64,000 nucleotides of DNA from Macrocystis pyrifera (Eukaryota; Sar; Phaeophyceae; Laminariales; Laminariaceae): positions 1,550,001 to 1,614,000 of the forward strand of contig JASSKH010000020.1 in the NCBI GenBank assembly GCA_031763025.1, given 5' to 3'. The stretch's first letter is position 1; the number at the start of each line of letters is the position of its first letter. A program made the translations under genes and the position numbers. Below are positions 51,701 through 59,100 of this stretch, in pieces. A model generated the notes under the pieces. That model had not been told where the DNA came from and did no database searches. It saw only the letters and a list, made by a program, of their open reading frames with translations.

Positions 51701-54471
51701 TGATGGTTTGCTTCGATGGCTGCGATGGCTGCGATGGCTGCTAGTTGGGCCATGTTGGGTACCTGTGATACAAACTACAACACATGAATATACGAGGATC
51801 TGCAATTAATATTTATACGACTGTTTCCACCTTTCTGGGCGTCGGTAGGGAGGTACCTACAGCCCCGAAAACATCCACCGATAGTCTATCACAAGTACAA
51901 TCAAGTTCATATACGTAACGCCTCACAATCAAATACGGTTGGCTTGCGCTTACGACACTGGCTAGGTAGGGTCGTTTGGAGCTCGTTTCGCTTGCCGTGG
52001 CACAGGAATATTTACCTGGTACTCCACATATATGTAGACGCAATAATCCCTCCATCATCAGTCACAACGCGAAAATAATTTCTTTTTGACTCCTGATTGC
52101 TCAAAAATTTGAAAAAACAAAATTATTCAATACGTCAGCTGTGAGTTCGAATGATTAAATAGTTGTTTCTCAATTTTGGAAGCTGCGTAATACGCCTCGT
52201 CTATTATCTCATTTTCACTGAATTGTACCTGGTACAAGCGTTGTAACATGCCGATTTATGATGGGGAAACATGAATATCTCAGCAAATGTTCCGCGTGCG
52301 TCCTACGACGACCAGGTTGCTACGTTATGGTGTAAATATGTAGACGAGCCTCCGTACTCTAGAGACCCAAGGTACTTTGTAGATGGAGGAAAGCTGGAGT
52401 TTGGGGGCAGAAATGATCTTCCGTCTCCTGGTACGCTGCTTTGTCAAGCAGGAAATATGTACCTCAAGTACATCACCACCGAAACACGTTCATCATGCTG
52501 CCCAATGGGTGACGGCTACTTCATGTAGTGTACATAATAATGGTAGATGCTTCTGTGGATACACCGACAATATATTGCCATGTGTCTCGGAAAAGTACAA
52601 ACGAACCTAGAACCCAATGTTCAGCGCTACATAGAACTCCGATTGATCTTGGAGAATCACCATGAACGTTTATTGGTCATGATTGCGACGTGCTATTACG
52701 GATCATCAGTCGAGGTCGCGAACTTTCAGCTTGAGACTTGGTTATATTCTGTGCATGAAAAGAGGATAAGGTAATTGTTTTTCTGCTGTACATAGCAGAA
52801 AATACCTCCCTTATCATTGCATCTTTGACAATACCCACGTGAACTGCATGCGGTATACTTTGTGTCCTTCTCGTGTTTACTCTATTGTGCTTTCTCCTCA
52901 GACACCATTGACTGAATGCAGGCACAGCGACGATGCCTCCTAATTTCCAGGTATTGCCATCGTACGTACGCGGCTATCACACCCTTCTTGGATTGCGGGT
53001 GGCCGCGGATCCCGGCGGATTCACGTTGCCGCTGTTACAGTACGGAGTCGACCTGTAGTCAGAATAATTTCGCCACGCAAACCAGGCTCACCAGTACGCT
53101 GGTTAGTGTACGGGGTGGGAGGGTAGTTGCTATCATGCGTAGCCGTAGTCCCGCATTCATGTATTACCGAGACAGAGTTCGTCGGGTTTCTACCGACAAG
53201 ACATAAATTGATGCACTCAGCGCGAAGCGCCGAGAGGTGTGCAGCGAGTCATGTTAATAGTGTGATGCAAACCATTAAGAAGTGCTACTTCGATGAGTCA
53301 CACACTTGTGCACCAGGTGTAGAGTTATATCATGTTGTATTGGCACTACAGCAGAACATGAGGCACCTCTCCGACCGGAAACTTTTAGGGCGCTGATGAC
53401 AATACCAACTGTTCCTTATTCTCCCGACCAGAGCAATATAATATTCCAGATATTTATCTCCCGACTATTCACAATCGTGTAATTTAGTTCACTGCTGCAC
53501 TTCTCGCTCGAATGATATTTTATAAATTTTGAAATACGTCAGCTGTGAGTTCGACTGATTAAATAGTTGATACTCAACTTTGCAAGCTGCGTAATACGCC
53601 TCGTCTATATAGATATGTAAAAAAGGAAAAAAAAATCGTTAGTCTCATTTCGCAGATCGCCGGTCCGCCACACGAAATATGGTTCGACAGTCTCACACCT
53701 CGGATCAGAGCATGGTCTACGAATTAATAATTTGCATACAGCAGGGCAGACCCTAACCTGCCTTTTGGAGGTGTTGTAGAGAACGTGTGTGATACTGTAC
53801 TTACAAATCCAACCCAATAAACATGCCGCCGTAACGCATGCAGGTTGCACGGCTCCCACCCGGCAAGATGAGCTAGATGATAACAAACCAGGTACAGGAG
53901 TCAAACTGCTCTGGGATATCCATATCATGGAAGCGGCCGAACTCGGGGCGGTCGGTTCGAGGCGCGACCTCACCCCGCGTACGTACGAGTATCATATCCT
54001 TATTGCTGATCTCGCCGCGCACCAAAACATGGAACAAACTATTTCTGAGCACGTATCATTCTGCGCGAAGAGGACAGCGTAATTTTTGTATGCATGATAT
54101 GCGTCTACTGCAGCGCCGTAGTCATCTATAGCGTACACACTACCTTTTGTTTGTTTTTGTAGTGCCCGCCAGAGAGTAAACCAGCACCGCACCCTACCGA
54201 CGCAACCAAAGCAACCCAACGCGCTCACCAGAAAGTTGGAGTAGAACTTGTTGGTGTGCAGTCGAGAGGGTCGCACATCGAGCCCCTCGGACACCCCTGA
54301 CGGCTCGATGGTGTTCGGCTCCCGGGCGAAGGAGGTGGGAGGCTGTCCGTAGGGAAGTGTTAGTGCCTCGGGAGCGACAAGGTCCCATCTCGAAGCACAT
54401 ACGGCAGTCGTGGTCATGGAGGTCATCACCAACAGTCCGGCGGTCACTTTACTTGCCATGGTCGAAGACAT
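27640..54471 (-). CDS. Secreted GH81 endo-1,3-beta-glucanase with two CBM6 modules, 25 exons (one frameshift in exon 21)
   Basis: Predicted to cleave internal beta-1,3-glucan bonds (laminarin, callose or similar) outside the cell or in the secretory route. I joined 25 exons by GT-AG sites and reading phase: 54229-54471, 50778-50954, 49419-49544, 48383-48460, 47342-47481, 45859-45997, 44763-44867, 42901-43061, 42074-42214, 41014-41107, 40079-40162, 39027-39152, 38210-38305, 36992-37174, 36245-36325, 35772-35840, 35252-35352, 34712-34805, 33975-34145, 33020-33131, 32198-32364, 30101-30395, 29567-29678, 28309-28474, 27640-27754. The product is about 1124 residues if one extra base in exon 21 is discounted: signal peptide 1-26, GH81 about 70-746, CBM6 about 777-926 and 968-1118. 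Family motifs TNKFYSNF, SPTKGDM, NDHHFHY, FRSFDWFCGHSWSRG and ESSSEDVNFYY are present. Asp495, His499, Glu571 and Glu575 match the residues shown essential by mutagenesis in yeast Eng2 (recalled). Introns range from 404 to 3274 nt. The substrate is inferred from the family. Confidence 0.93.
28309..28474 (-). CDS. GH81 gene exon 24: CBM6-2 core
   Basis: 166 nt. Acceptor TCGCAG, donor GTAAGT. Encodes DEFEFAFQVAS and SLRVVSGGTGCDDYDIDLSG, the CBM6 core in one uninterrupted frame. It is the intact counterpart of the disrupted exon 21. Confidence 0.93.
28572..28700 (+). repeat. Tandem duplication, unit about 65 bp (GH81 intron 23)
   Basis: CATCGCCGGGACGGACCACG at 28572 and CATCGCCGGGACGGATAACG at 28637, each followed by AGGCGGGGGACGGGGG. 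The unit contains G-runs able to form G-quadruplexes. Confidence 0.8.
29567..29678 (-). CDS. GH81 gene exon 23: CBM6-2 middle
   Basis: 112 nt, phase 0 to phase 1. Acceptor ACACAG, donor GTATGC. Encodes AFRTEEAVDI and YTVGWNRAGEYMRYTVEV, paralogous to exon 20. Confidence 0.93.
30101..30395 (-). CDS. GH81 gene exon 22: end of CBM6-1, linker, start of CBM6-2
   Basis: 295 nt. Acceptor CGCGCAG, donor GTGAGA. Encodes the last CBM6-1 strand (CVVSEGFSIDSFSL), a Thr/Pro/Gly-rich linker, then PGVIEVEEFDEGGEGVAYSD that opens CBM6-2. It is the hinge exon of the duplicated module. Confidence 0.93.
31012..31165 (+). repeat. Dispersed repeat R3, partial copy 3 (in GH81 intron 21)
   Basis: Contains TGACCACAGAGCT, GATTGAAGAATCGGC, TGCTGGATGTCG and GGTTTAATGTGAAGCACGC, matching the 3' half of R3. 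Confidence 0.55.
32198..32364 (-). CDS. GH81 gene exon 21: CBM6-1 core, carries a one-base frameshift
   Basis: Acceptor GGACAG, donor GTGAGT. The first half reads GSFEFAFLVTGADR, and the second half reads AGSFRVVAGGTGCDDY in a different frame. The two halves align to exon 24 without a gap if one base is removed near the AAAA run (plus-strand T run 32318-32321). The exon is 167 nt against 166 nt in exon 24. Read as is, translation stops at 32216-32218 after about 889 residues. Confidence 0.88.
33020..33131 (-). CDS. GH81 gene exon 20: CBM6-1 middle
   Basis: 112 nt, phase 0 to phase 1. Acceptor TGGCAG, donor GTACGA. Encodes AFREDEAVDV and YYVGWMRIDEYLRFTVNV, the CBM6 signature containing the GW..xGEyl-type binding-face motif. 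Same length and phases as exon 23. Confidence 0.93.
33975..34145 (-). CDS. GH81 gene exon 19: linker and start of CBM6-1
   Basis: 57 codons, phase 0. Acceptor ACATCAG, donor GTGAGT. An acidic, Pro/Thr-containing linker is followed by PGLIEAEEYDVGGEGVAYSD, the standard N-terminal CBM6 strand (IEAEdyd.GGeGvaY.D). The layout matches the 3' half of exon 22. Confidence 0.92.
34712..34805 (-). CDS. GH81 gene exon 18: end of catalytic domain
   Basis: 94 nt. Acceptor TTGGTAG, donor GTCAGC. Encodes FRTWALYWAATRPEC, the final GH81 motif ('trTn.LyWiatRp'). A linker begins in the next exon. Confidence 0.9.
35252..35352 (-). CDS. GH81 gene exon 17
   Basis: 101 nt, ends two bases into a codon. Acceptor TGACAG, donor GTGAGT. 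Encodes GVWQTVLYMSYATVQKHLAF, matching the C-terminal GH81 helix with a conserved Trp. Confidence 0.92.
35772..35840 (-). CDS. GH81 gene exon 16
   Basis: 23 codons, phase 0. Acceptor GCACAG, donor GTGTGA. Encodes NIPVTAVTEWVRDPQFVSEE, completing the 'hGIq-iP.t' motif begun in exon 15. Confidence 0.93.
36245..36325 (-). CDS. GH81 gene exon 15
   Basis: 27 codons, phase 0. Acceptor CGACAG, donor GTGATG. Encodes GVYFESKVDYTTWFG and EYIHGIQ, conserved GH81 sequence ('k.dy.TwFg....ihGIq.iP'). Confidence 0.94.
36992..37174 (-). CDS. GH81 gene exon 14: catalytic Glu motif
   Basis: 61 codons, phase 0. Acceptor CAACAG, donor GTGAAT. Begins ESSSEDVNFYYAMTMWA. Glu571 and Glu575 are the two glutamates conserved at i and i+4 in GH81, one of which is the proposed general base. 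Confidence 0.95.
38210..38305 (-). CDS. GH81 gene exon 13
   Basis: 32 codons, phase 0. Acceptor CTTGCAG, donor GTAAAT. Encodes DPYFPQFRSFDWFCGHSWSR, one of the most conserved GH81 blocks, followed by GLLFAYDGKNE leading into the catalytic Glu motif. Confidence 0.95.
39027..39152 (-). CDS. GH81 gene exon 12: HFHYSY motif
   Basis: 42 codons, phase 0. Acceptor TGATAG, donor GTGGGA. Begins HFHYSYLINVAAALAHL and includes WVEMLIRDVN, both family motifs. The usual HYGY glycine is Ser here. His499 corresponds to the functionally important His of yeast Eng2. Confidence 0.93.
40079..40162 (-). CDS. GH81 gene exon 11: proposed catalytic Asp
   Basis: 28 codons, phase 0. Acceptor GCAG, donor GTGAGT. Encodes TWGGVFGS at its start and ASLYNDH at its end. 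Asp495 in YNDH is the conserved acidic residue of the GH81 'yNDHhfHyGY' motif, which is split by the intron. Confidence 0.93.
41014..41107 (-). CDS. GH81 gene exon 10
   Basis: 94 nt, acceptor TTCCCAG, donor GTAAGC, ending in phase 0. Encodes TAFDAYLGHVNGNPLVYDT; the 'n.lvYD..WGG' motif continues into exon 11. Confidence 0.92.
42074..42214 (-). CDS. GH81 gene exon 9
   Basis: 141 nt. Acceptor ATGAAG is the first AG after a pyrimidine tract; donor GTGGGC is weak. Encodes SVYLGAKNLMAYAQLCLIAE, the helix in the (alpha/alpha)6 barrel where most GH81 enzymes read 'dsYwfGK.la..a.lA.ia'. Boundaries are fixed mainly by phase with exons 8 and 10. Confidence 0.85.
42651..42728 (+). repeat. Uninterrupted 78-nt poly-G tract (GH81 intron 8)
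   Basis: Seventy-eight consecutive G on the plus strand, poly-C in the GH81 pre-mRNA. It lies between exons 8 and 9, about 170 nt downstream of the exon 8 donor in transcript direction. Could be genuine or an assembly or sequencing artefact. Confidence 0.9.
42901..43061 (-). CDS. GH81 gene exon 8
   Basis: 161 nt, ends two bases into a codon. Acceptor GCCCCAG, donor GTGAGC. Encodes TGLFMSSPTKGDMELVTGS; 'SPTKGdM..vvGs.W' is a GH81 hallmark. The next intron holds the 78-nt poly-G tract. Confidence 0.92.
43170..43182 (+). repeat. C13 homopolymer (GH81 intron 7)
   Basis: A run of 13 C, the opposite homopolymer to the G tract about 440 bp away. Confidence 0.8.
44763..44867 (-). CDS. GH81 gene exon 7
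   Basis: 35 codons, phase 0. Acceptor CGCCAG, donor GTATGC. Encodes GKYKIRWTTAGDGAGLLHYA followed by LPHQQ; 'LlmyALPHH' is a strongly conserved GH81 segment. Confidence 0.92.
45859..45997 (-). CDS. GH81 gene exon 6
   Basis: 139 nt. Acceptor GGTGCAG, donor GTAAGG. Encodes MNGTLRATRVP and LNEYARSYPVSGELR, matching the GH81 'G.lRva..p' and 'L..ya..YPv.g' motifs. Ends in phase 0. A 72-bp tandem duplication lies just upstream in intron 5. Confidence 0.92.
46047..46184 (+). repeat. Tandem duplication of 72 bp (GH81 intron 5)
   Basis: GATCCGAAGATGTGTAA at 46047 and 46119 begin two near-identical copies, each ending TGTCGCTGTCAACAG. A third TTGTCAACAG (46016-46024) lies next to the exon 6 acceptor. 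Confidence 0.85.
47342..47481 (-). CDS. GH81 gene exon 5
   Basis: 140 nt, enters in phase 0 and ends two bases into a codon. Acceptor TTTGACAG, donor GTGAGA. Encodes GRFVIELNNESTWILYSSD, the GH81 segment with a conserved Trp in a 'tWllY' strand. An alternative AG 17 nt downstream would break the frame, so the upstream AG is chosen. Confidence 0.88.
48383..48460 (-). CDS. GH81 gene exon 4
   Basis: 26 codons, phase 0. Acceptor GAGTAG, donor GTAAGT. Encodes AYATVLYEDYTPEVSSNHAI, continuing the 'RGMpYvt' motif from exon 3. Confidence 0.9.
49419..49544 (-). CDS. GH81 gene exon 3
   Basis: 42 codons, phase 0. Acceptor GGCGCAG, donor GTAAGC. ELYTNQKATMTDFGEEGFSA corresponds to the GH81 'vtDwgdfsvtv' strand, and MTTYLTRGM precedes the conserved 'pyvt' motif continued in exon 4. 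The frame stays open far into both flanking introns, which makes the exon look longer than the family alignment supports. Confidence 0.9.
50778..50954 (-). CDS. GH81 gene exon 2
   Basis: 59 codons, phase 0 at both ends. Acceptor TTTCAG, donor GTACAA. Contains SAWTLPYIVTV and HPFGMYVSYP, matching the GH81 segment in which a Pro-Tyr strand is followed by a GxxVSYP motif. Joined to exon 1 it reads through NFL-FDGPE without a gap relative to the family. The preceding intron is the longest of the gene (3274 nt). Confidence 0.92.
51165..51245 (+). repeat. TAC/ACT trinucleotide-rich tract (GH81 intron 1)
   Basis: Imperfect CTACTACTACCACTACTA-type repeats, with similar sequence again at 51495-51570. 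Confidence 0.65.
51272..51394 (+). mobile_element. MITE-like foldback element M1, copy 3 (in GH81 intron 1)
   Basis: Left end ATTACGGATGACCATAATAG and right end TACTATGATCCTCCGCAAT are imperfect inverted repeats. The interior TATTTTTACTAACAA-ATTTGG matches the copy at 55961-56079. Confidence 0.65.
52129..52205 (+). repeat. 77-bp direct repeat E, copy 1 (GH81 intron 1)
   Basis: ATACGTCAGCTGTGAGTTCG through GCGTAATACGCCTCGTCTAT, closely matching 53532-53608. Confidence 0.8.
53532..53608 (+). repeat. 77-bp direct repeat E, copy 2 (GH81 intron 1)
   Basis: Second copy of 52129-52205, same strand, about 1.4 kb away, with few substitutions. Confidence 0.8.
54229..54471 (-). CDS. GH81 gene exon 1: signal peptide and start of catalytic domain
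   Basis: Encodes residues 1-81. Two in-frame ATGs are possible (54471 and 54459). The first gives MSSTMASKVTAGLLVMTS, a typical secretory signal with likely cleavage after AVCA. The exon ends in TNKFYSNFL, the conserved N-terminal GH81 motif, followed by donor GTGAGC. It ends in phase 0. The frame is also open upstream, so a more distal start cannot be excluded. Confidence 0.9.
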
Positions 54472-55960
54472 TGGTGATTTATATGTTTGCCTGTGTCTTT
54501 CGCTTCCAGTATCGTTATATCTGAGACGGTGGTGGTCCCAGCAAGATGGTAAGGGGGCATGGACGTAGTGCGCGGGCGTGGGGAACACACTCCGTCGAAT
54601 GACAGTAGCAGCGGGGGGTCACTGTATTCATAGTGCGGCAGTAGGCAGTTGGGGAAAAAAGACACTACAGCGGTAGGAGTAGTTCTGCTTGTATACGACG
54701 AGGCCACTGAAGGTGCAAATTTACGAGCAGAAAAAAATCCCACTTGTCAGGTACCAGCACAAAACACAAGTGCAAACACATCTTCTACATCTCTCCGATT
54801 AAGAGGAGCCGCATCGATGTCGATCCAGCCACAGGTAACTAAAGTACTCTAGCCACACGATTGACTCACCACCACAGCACTTGACTCGCCCCAGCGCCGT
54901 CGCCTCCTGGAAGTACTTCAGGGTTGAACTCTTTGGTTGAAGCGCTAGTGTGGCTGAAGGGGGGTAGCAGTAAGTGTCTCAAGACGAATCAACTCTTCGT
55001 GAGGGCATTGGGGGTGGCGAAAGAAGATTGATGGAAGAATCGCTCGCTTGAATATTACCCTTGCTGTGCCCGCACTACGGCTCGTGTTTCCTTTCCTCAT
55101 CGGGCAAGTTACCCCGCAGAATCCGGCGTCCCCTTCGCGAAGCAATATTTTCAGTTTTGATTACATCAGAACGAGCCCCCGGCAGGGGAGGAATCACCGT
55201 AAACCACTACTACTGATGTATGTATGCTGTTGATCGTAGAAACTGTCTAAAATGTACTGGCATCTGCTACCTGACATTAGAACATGAACATATGTATAAT
55301 GCCTGCGTACCTAAAATTCGAAACAATTTCCGCAGAGGTCAAAACGCGCTTCCCGACAATTAAATATAGCAGCAAGAAACAACAGGTCATACTCAAATAA
55401 TCCCTCGTGCCAAAGTAGTTTGGAACCACCGAGAGCGAAAATATTTATGAAAGTTTGTTTTATTTTACCGCCTTGTTATATCTCGAACTACTGTAGTACC
55501 GTAGGACATTGAGGCTCGTATACGGTTTGAAAGGACGGGACACCAGTCCCAACACCAGCGGAATGGATGGCGAGATGCATGACGAAGCGAGGGTTGGGTT
55601 GATTCGGATTCGTCGAAATTTGGTCTCGTTTGCGGCCAGTTTGGAACATACCAGGTACGCCAGCAATTTATCTGAACGATTTCTCAAGGATCGTCATAGT
55701 TAAAAGGAGGAAACTTTTTTGTAGAGAAACACAAATAATTTTCCTCCTTGTTTCCAGGGGGAAGTATCGTGTACATAGTAGTCTATGAATTGTATAGAAA
55801 GAGATTACCTCGTACAATCACACAAATCATTCAAAATACACGTGTTAATCCGAATATCCTGTTGGCCCAAAAACGAAGTACTGTAGCCCCATCTCCATTC
55901 GCTGCAACGTAAATCCGCAGACCACGCATCTTGGTATGCACGTCACAGTAGACACACAGC
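54472..55960. other. Upstream region of the GH81 gene, no other gene recognised
   Basis: Should contain the 5' UTR and promoter of the GH81 gene on the minus strand. I could not identify a TATA-like element with confidence. A plus-strand frame near 55590-55700 (LIRIRRNLVSFAASLEHTR) is short and unsupported. Confidence 0.4.
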
Positions 55961-56079
55961 GCAACTATTACGGGGGTCCATAGTTAATAGGACCTACGGC
56001 ACATACAAAAACCTACATATTCCCATATTTTTACTAACAATATTTGGTCCTATTTACTATGGTCCCCCGTAATAATTGC
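55961..56079 (+). mobile_element. MITE-like foldback element M1, copy 4 (best preserved)
   Basis: Terminal inverted repeats of about 33 bp: the left begins GCAACTATTACGGGGGTCC, and the right ends TGGTCCCCCGTAATAATTGC. There is no coding capacity. The length and structure fit a non-autonomous DNA transposon. Confidence 0.75.
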
Positions 56080-56092
56080 TTTTCGATCTATG

Positions 56093-56190
56093 TTAACCCT
56101 TTCAGGACCGTTGTGCCGTTTTAGGGGCGAACTACTTGGAACTTGACTGGTTTGTTGTCCCATACGGGACTGCAGTTTTAAAAGGGTCAA
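56093..56190 (+). mobile_element. Foldback element F2, copy 1
   Basis: 98 bp beginning TTAACCCTTTCAGGACCG and ending CTGCAGTTTTAAAAGGGTCA. The ends are inverted repeats of about 26 bp. It lies 13 bp after M1 copy 4. Confidence 0.6.
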
Positions 56191-59100
56191 GTCGTGGTCA
56201 AGAGGATTATGTGCATGCTGTATTTTGGAATATCATGCAAACAAAGCAGCTCTATCAGTAGTTATCTGAGACCTGCACGCTGCCAATAGGCGCGATATGA
56301 TACGGCAGTTATCGTCCCCCTCGTAAGAAGCATGAAATCAGGTGCTAGGCTAACCATCCCTATTCTGGCGGAGCGAGAGGGAGGTAAATCTATTGTTCTT
56401 TCGCGCTAAACGTATGGTCCGCCTAGGCCACTACTGTATACATGTTGTTTACAGTATCTTAATGCTACATTTATCAAAAGTCCGTACTTTCACGAGAGGA
56501 CCGATTCTTGGAAGTGTTTATATTGGGTTTTCGTCCGCCTTGTAGCTCTAACATGTATCATTGTCTCTTCTGCTTCGTTTCCGTCCTATTCCCTATCCCT
56601 TCTAATGGCTCTCCCTCTTAGCCCTAACTCAGATCGGGGGCTAAATAGCAGGCCATCCTCCCACCTTCCCACTACACTTCGTGCATTCGTTCTTTATCGC
56701 GATAAGAGTTCATCCAGGTAAATCACGGGTTGACTCGCGTCAAATTCCTGTTTGTATACATAACGAATATAGGATTGCAGAAAAAGCACCGTTCTGCAAC
56801 AATGCTTGTGCAAACCACCCATGATCGATCGATACATATGTATTAATGTACATATACGTTTACGCCTGTCGGCGCACACCCAACACGACCCCAAACAAAG
56901 AAATGTCCTTATCCGTAGACACGACCCTCCCCCGGCCATGCTGTTGTGGTGCTTAGAGGTCGGCGAGCACGGGAGGCCGCGCGTCTTCGCCGCTCGTTTC
57001 AGTGGCGATCCCCTAAGAGTTGTTGACACGTATTGAGCAAAAATGTATCAAGTTTTATTCAAAGATTTTTCATGGATACTCACCAAGCCCAAGCTCGGCA
57101 AACAAAAGGCGATATCGACGGACGTCATTAGGGATATTTTTTGTTGAATGGGCCTGCTTGTATACTGTCTGTCTGCACGATGTGATACCGAGAAACCAGA
57201 ATGTCGATATCGGATGAAGATCAGGTGATTTGTCTCCTATGAGAACCCGGATAGAAGGCATGAAGGCGCCACCAGCGTAGCAAGAGATACCATCCGTAGC
57301 ACAAACCGACCAGTCGGCGCCCATACACAAGGCAGGGTGGGTAGCTGCAGACTGGAGAATAACTCGCGAGGGAGGGGGCGTTGATGAGCTGCACGCGCAC
57401 TCTGACTACAGCAGTGTCGGTGCACCAGCTCCAATAGCCGAGCGAGCTGAAACGCTGGCGCGATGTCGTGCTCTTACGAATAAGCAGAGGAGGCAGCTAC
57501 CGGTACTTCTTCCGGTAGCAAAACGATGACGAAGTGTACATACCGGTATGTTTGCACCTCACGGGCAGAGCATTTAAGAGAAAATGATAGTAACCCCCCC
57601 TCCCTCCCCGTCGCCGCTAGTTAAAGATTGGTTAAGACAGGTGAAAACTGCCATCTACAGCGTGAGAAGATGATTGCGTCAACGAGCCGGGCCGAAGTAC
57701 GTATAATTCGACAACACGGCATTGACCAGCTGCCGAGCGACCTGGCATAGTCTGGGGGGAACCGTTCGTGTATACGAAGTAAAGAGCTACGCAACAAGAA
57801 AGTACGCTTTCATGTCCCGTGCAGAACTCTATCGAGAAGGTACGATATGCACTTCGTATACACCACTCTGCGCGTACAAAACAAGACCGCTTGGTGCTTA
57901 CATTCATTTCTAAACGGTCCTTATTTTTCTGCCCGGAGTAGTACCAGGTAATACACTAGAACTTATTACATTGCTCGAGAAAATGGTTGCCATCCGCTGC
58001 TGGGTACGAAACTAAGGGGCAATTGCTACATAATGGTTGATTAGATCTGATATGATTGGGTTTCTTAGGGTTAGAGCCGGGGTTTGGTCTTATTCGCCTC
58101 CTACACAATAGTAGTAGCCCTCGACAACACCTTTCGAACACGTGGCAAGCACCCCTGTATGCACGTACACACGTAGCTTGAAGCAGGTCACAAGGGTAAG
58201 CACGACGCCGGCGTTGACTAAACATGATGTGTCTGCAAACCAGACAGCAGTAACCATAACCTTCGTGAAACGTGTTGGTGTGTAAAAATAAGGTAGGGCG
58301 AGGTTACAGTAAAACAAAGAATCACCACCCTTTTTGTTTCCTTAGTCCCAGGCAGAGAGGGGGGGGGAGGCAAGGGCATATACAACAGTCAAGTTGAACA
58401 ACCCTGAAAAACACTTACGAGCACATGTTTTATTTCATTTCTGACAGAATTCTCAGCTCACTATGAAGTTTTTTCCGAGCCCTACATGGTGGCGCGTGTG
58501 GCGCTCCGTTTTCTCTTGTATTTTAGGTTTCGTGTAAACATGGGGTGGGGGCACATTTTACTACGACCCCCAGTAATAGGCGACCGCAGTCTAATGGCTT
58601 GACTAAGGACTATTCACGTTGCGTCCGATCGAATAGTTCACGGGTCAGGCTGTTCTTTGTTCGCGGGATAGGAAGAAATTCCTGGTGGGATCAAGGTACG
58701 GGCATGCCCCTAACGAAAACCCTTATCCAGGCGTAGAACGGCCCAACAACGGACAAGGAACGCGGTGGCGCCGCTTTTGCCTTTTTTTTTTTGCAAATTG
58801 CGAGCCTTTGCAGACCGTAGCCCTTCCCAGCTCACTCTATCTGTATCAGGGACTACACCCTTGCCGATTTGTTTCCCGGAAACCTCCCTTCGACCAGACC
58901 GTGAATACTACCGCCTTCGCTGAAAGTCCGGTGAAAGCAACCCGCCGTATTACACCATCGAGGGTTCTAAGTTGTATGCTCCCCCTTATCGCCATCCTTG
59001 ACCCTTTTTAGAGCTCGGGGACCAAGTACATCGAGTTCAAGTGGTCTTGCCGCAAAACGGGAATGCGGTTCTAGAAGGGTCAACAAGCGACCGCTGCCTC

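Noticed and set aside
53845-53990. Extra exon between GH81 exons 1 and 2
   Set aside because: No frame there resembles GH81, and exon 1 joins exon 2 in phase with no gap in the family pattern.
56945-57330. Two-exon minus-strand gene near 57 kb
   Set aside because: Splice sites are possible and the Cys-rich segment is suggestive, but no family, start or conserved linkage supports it.
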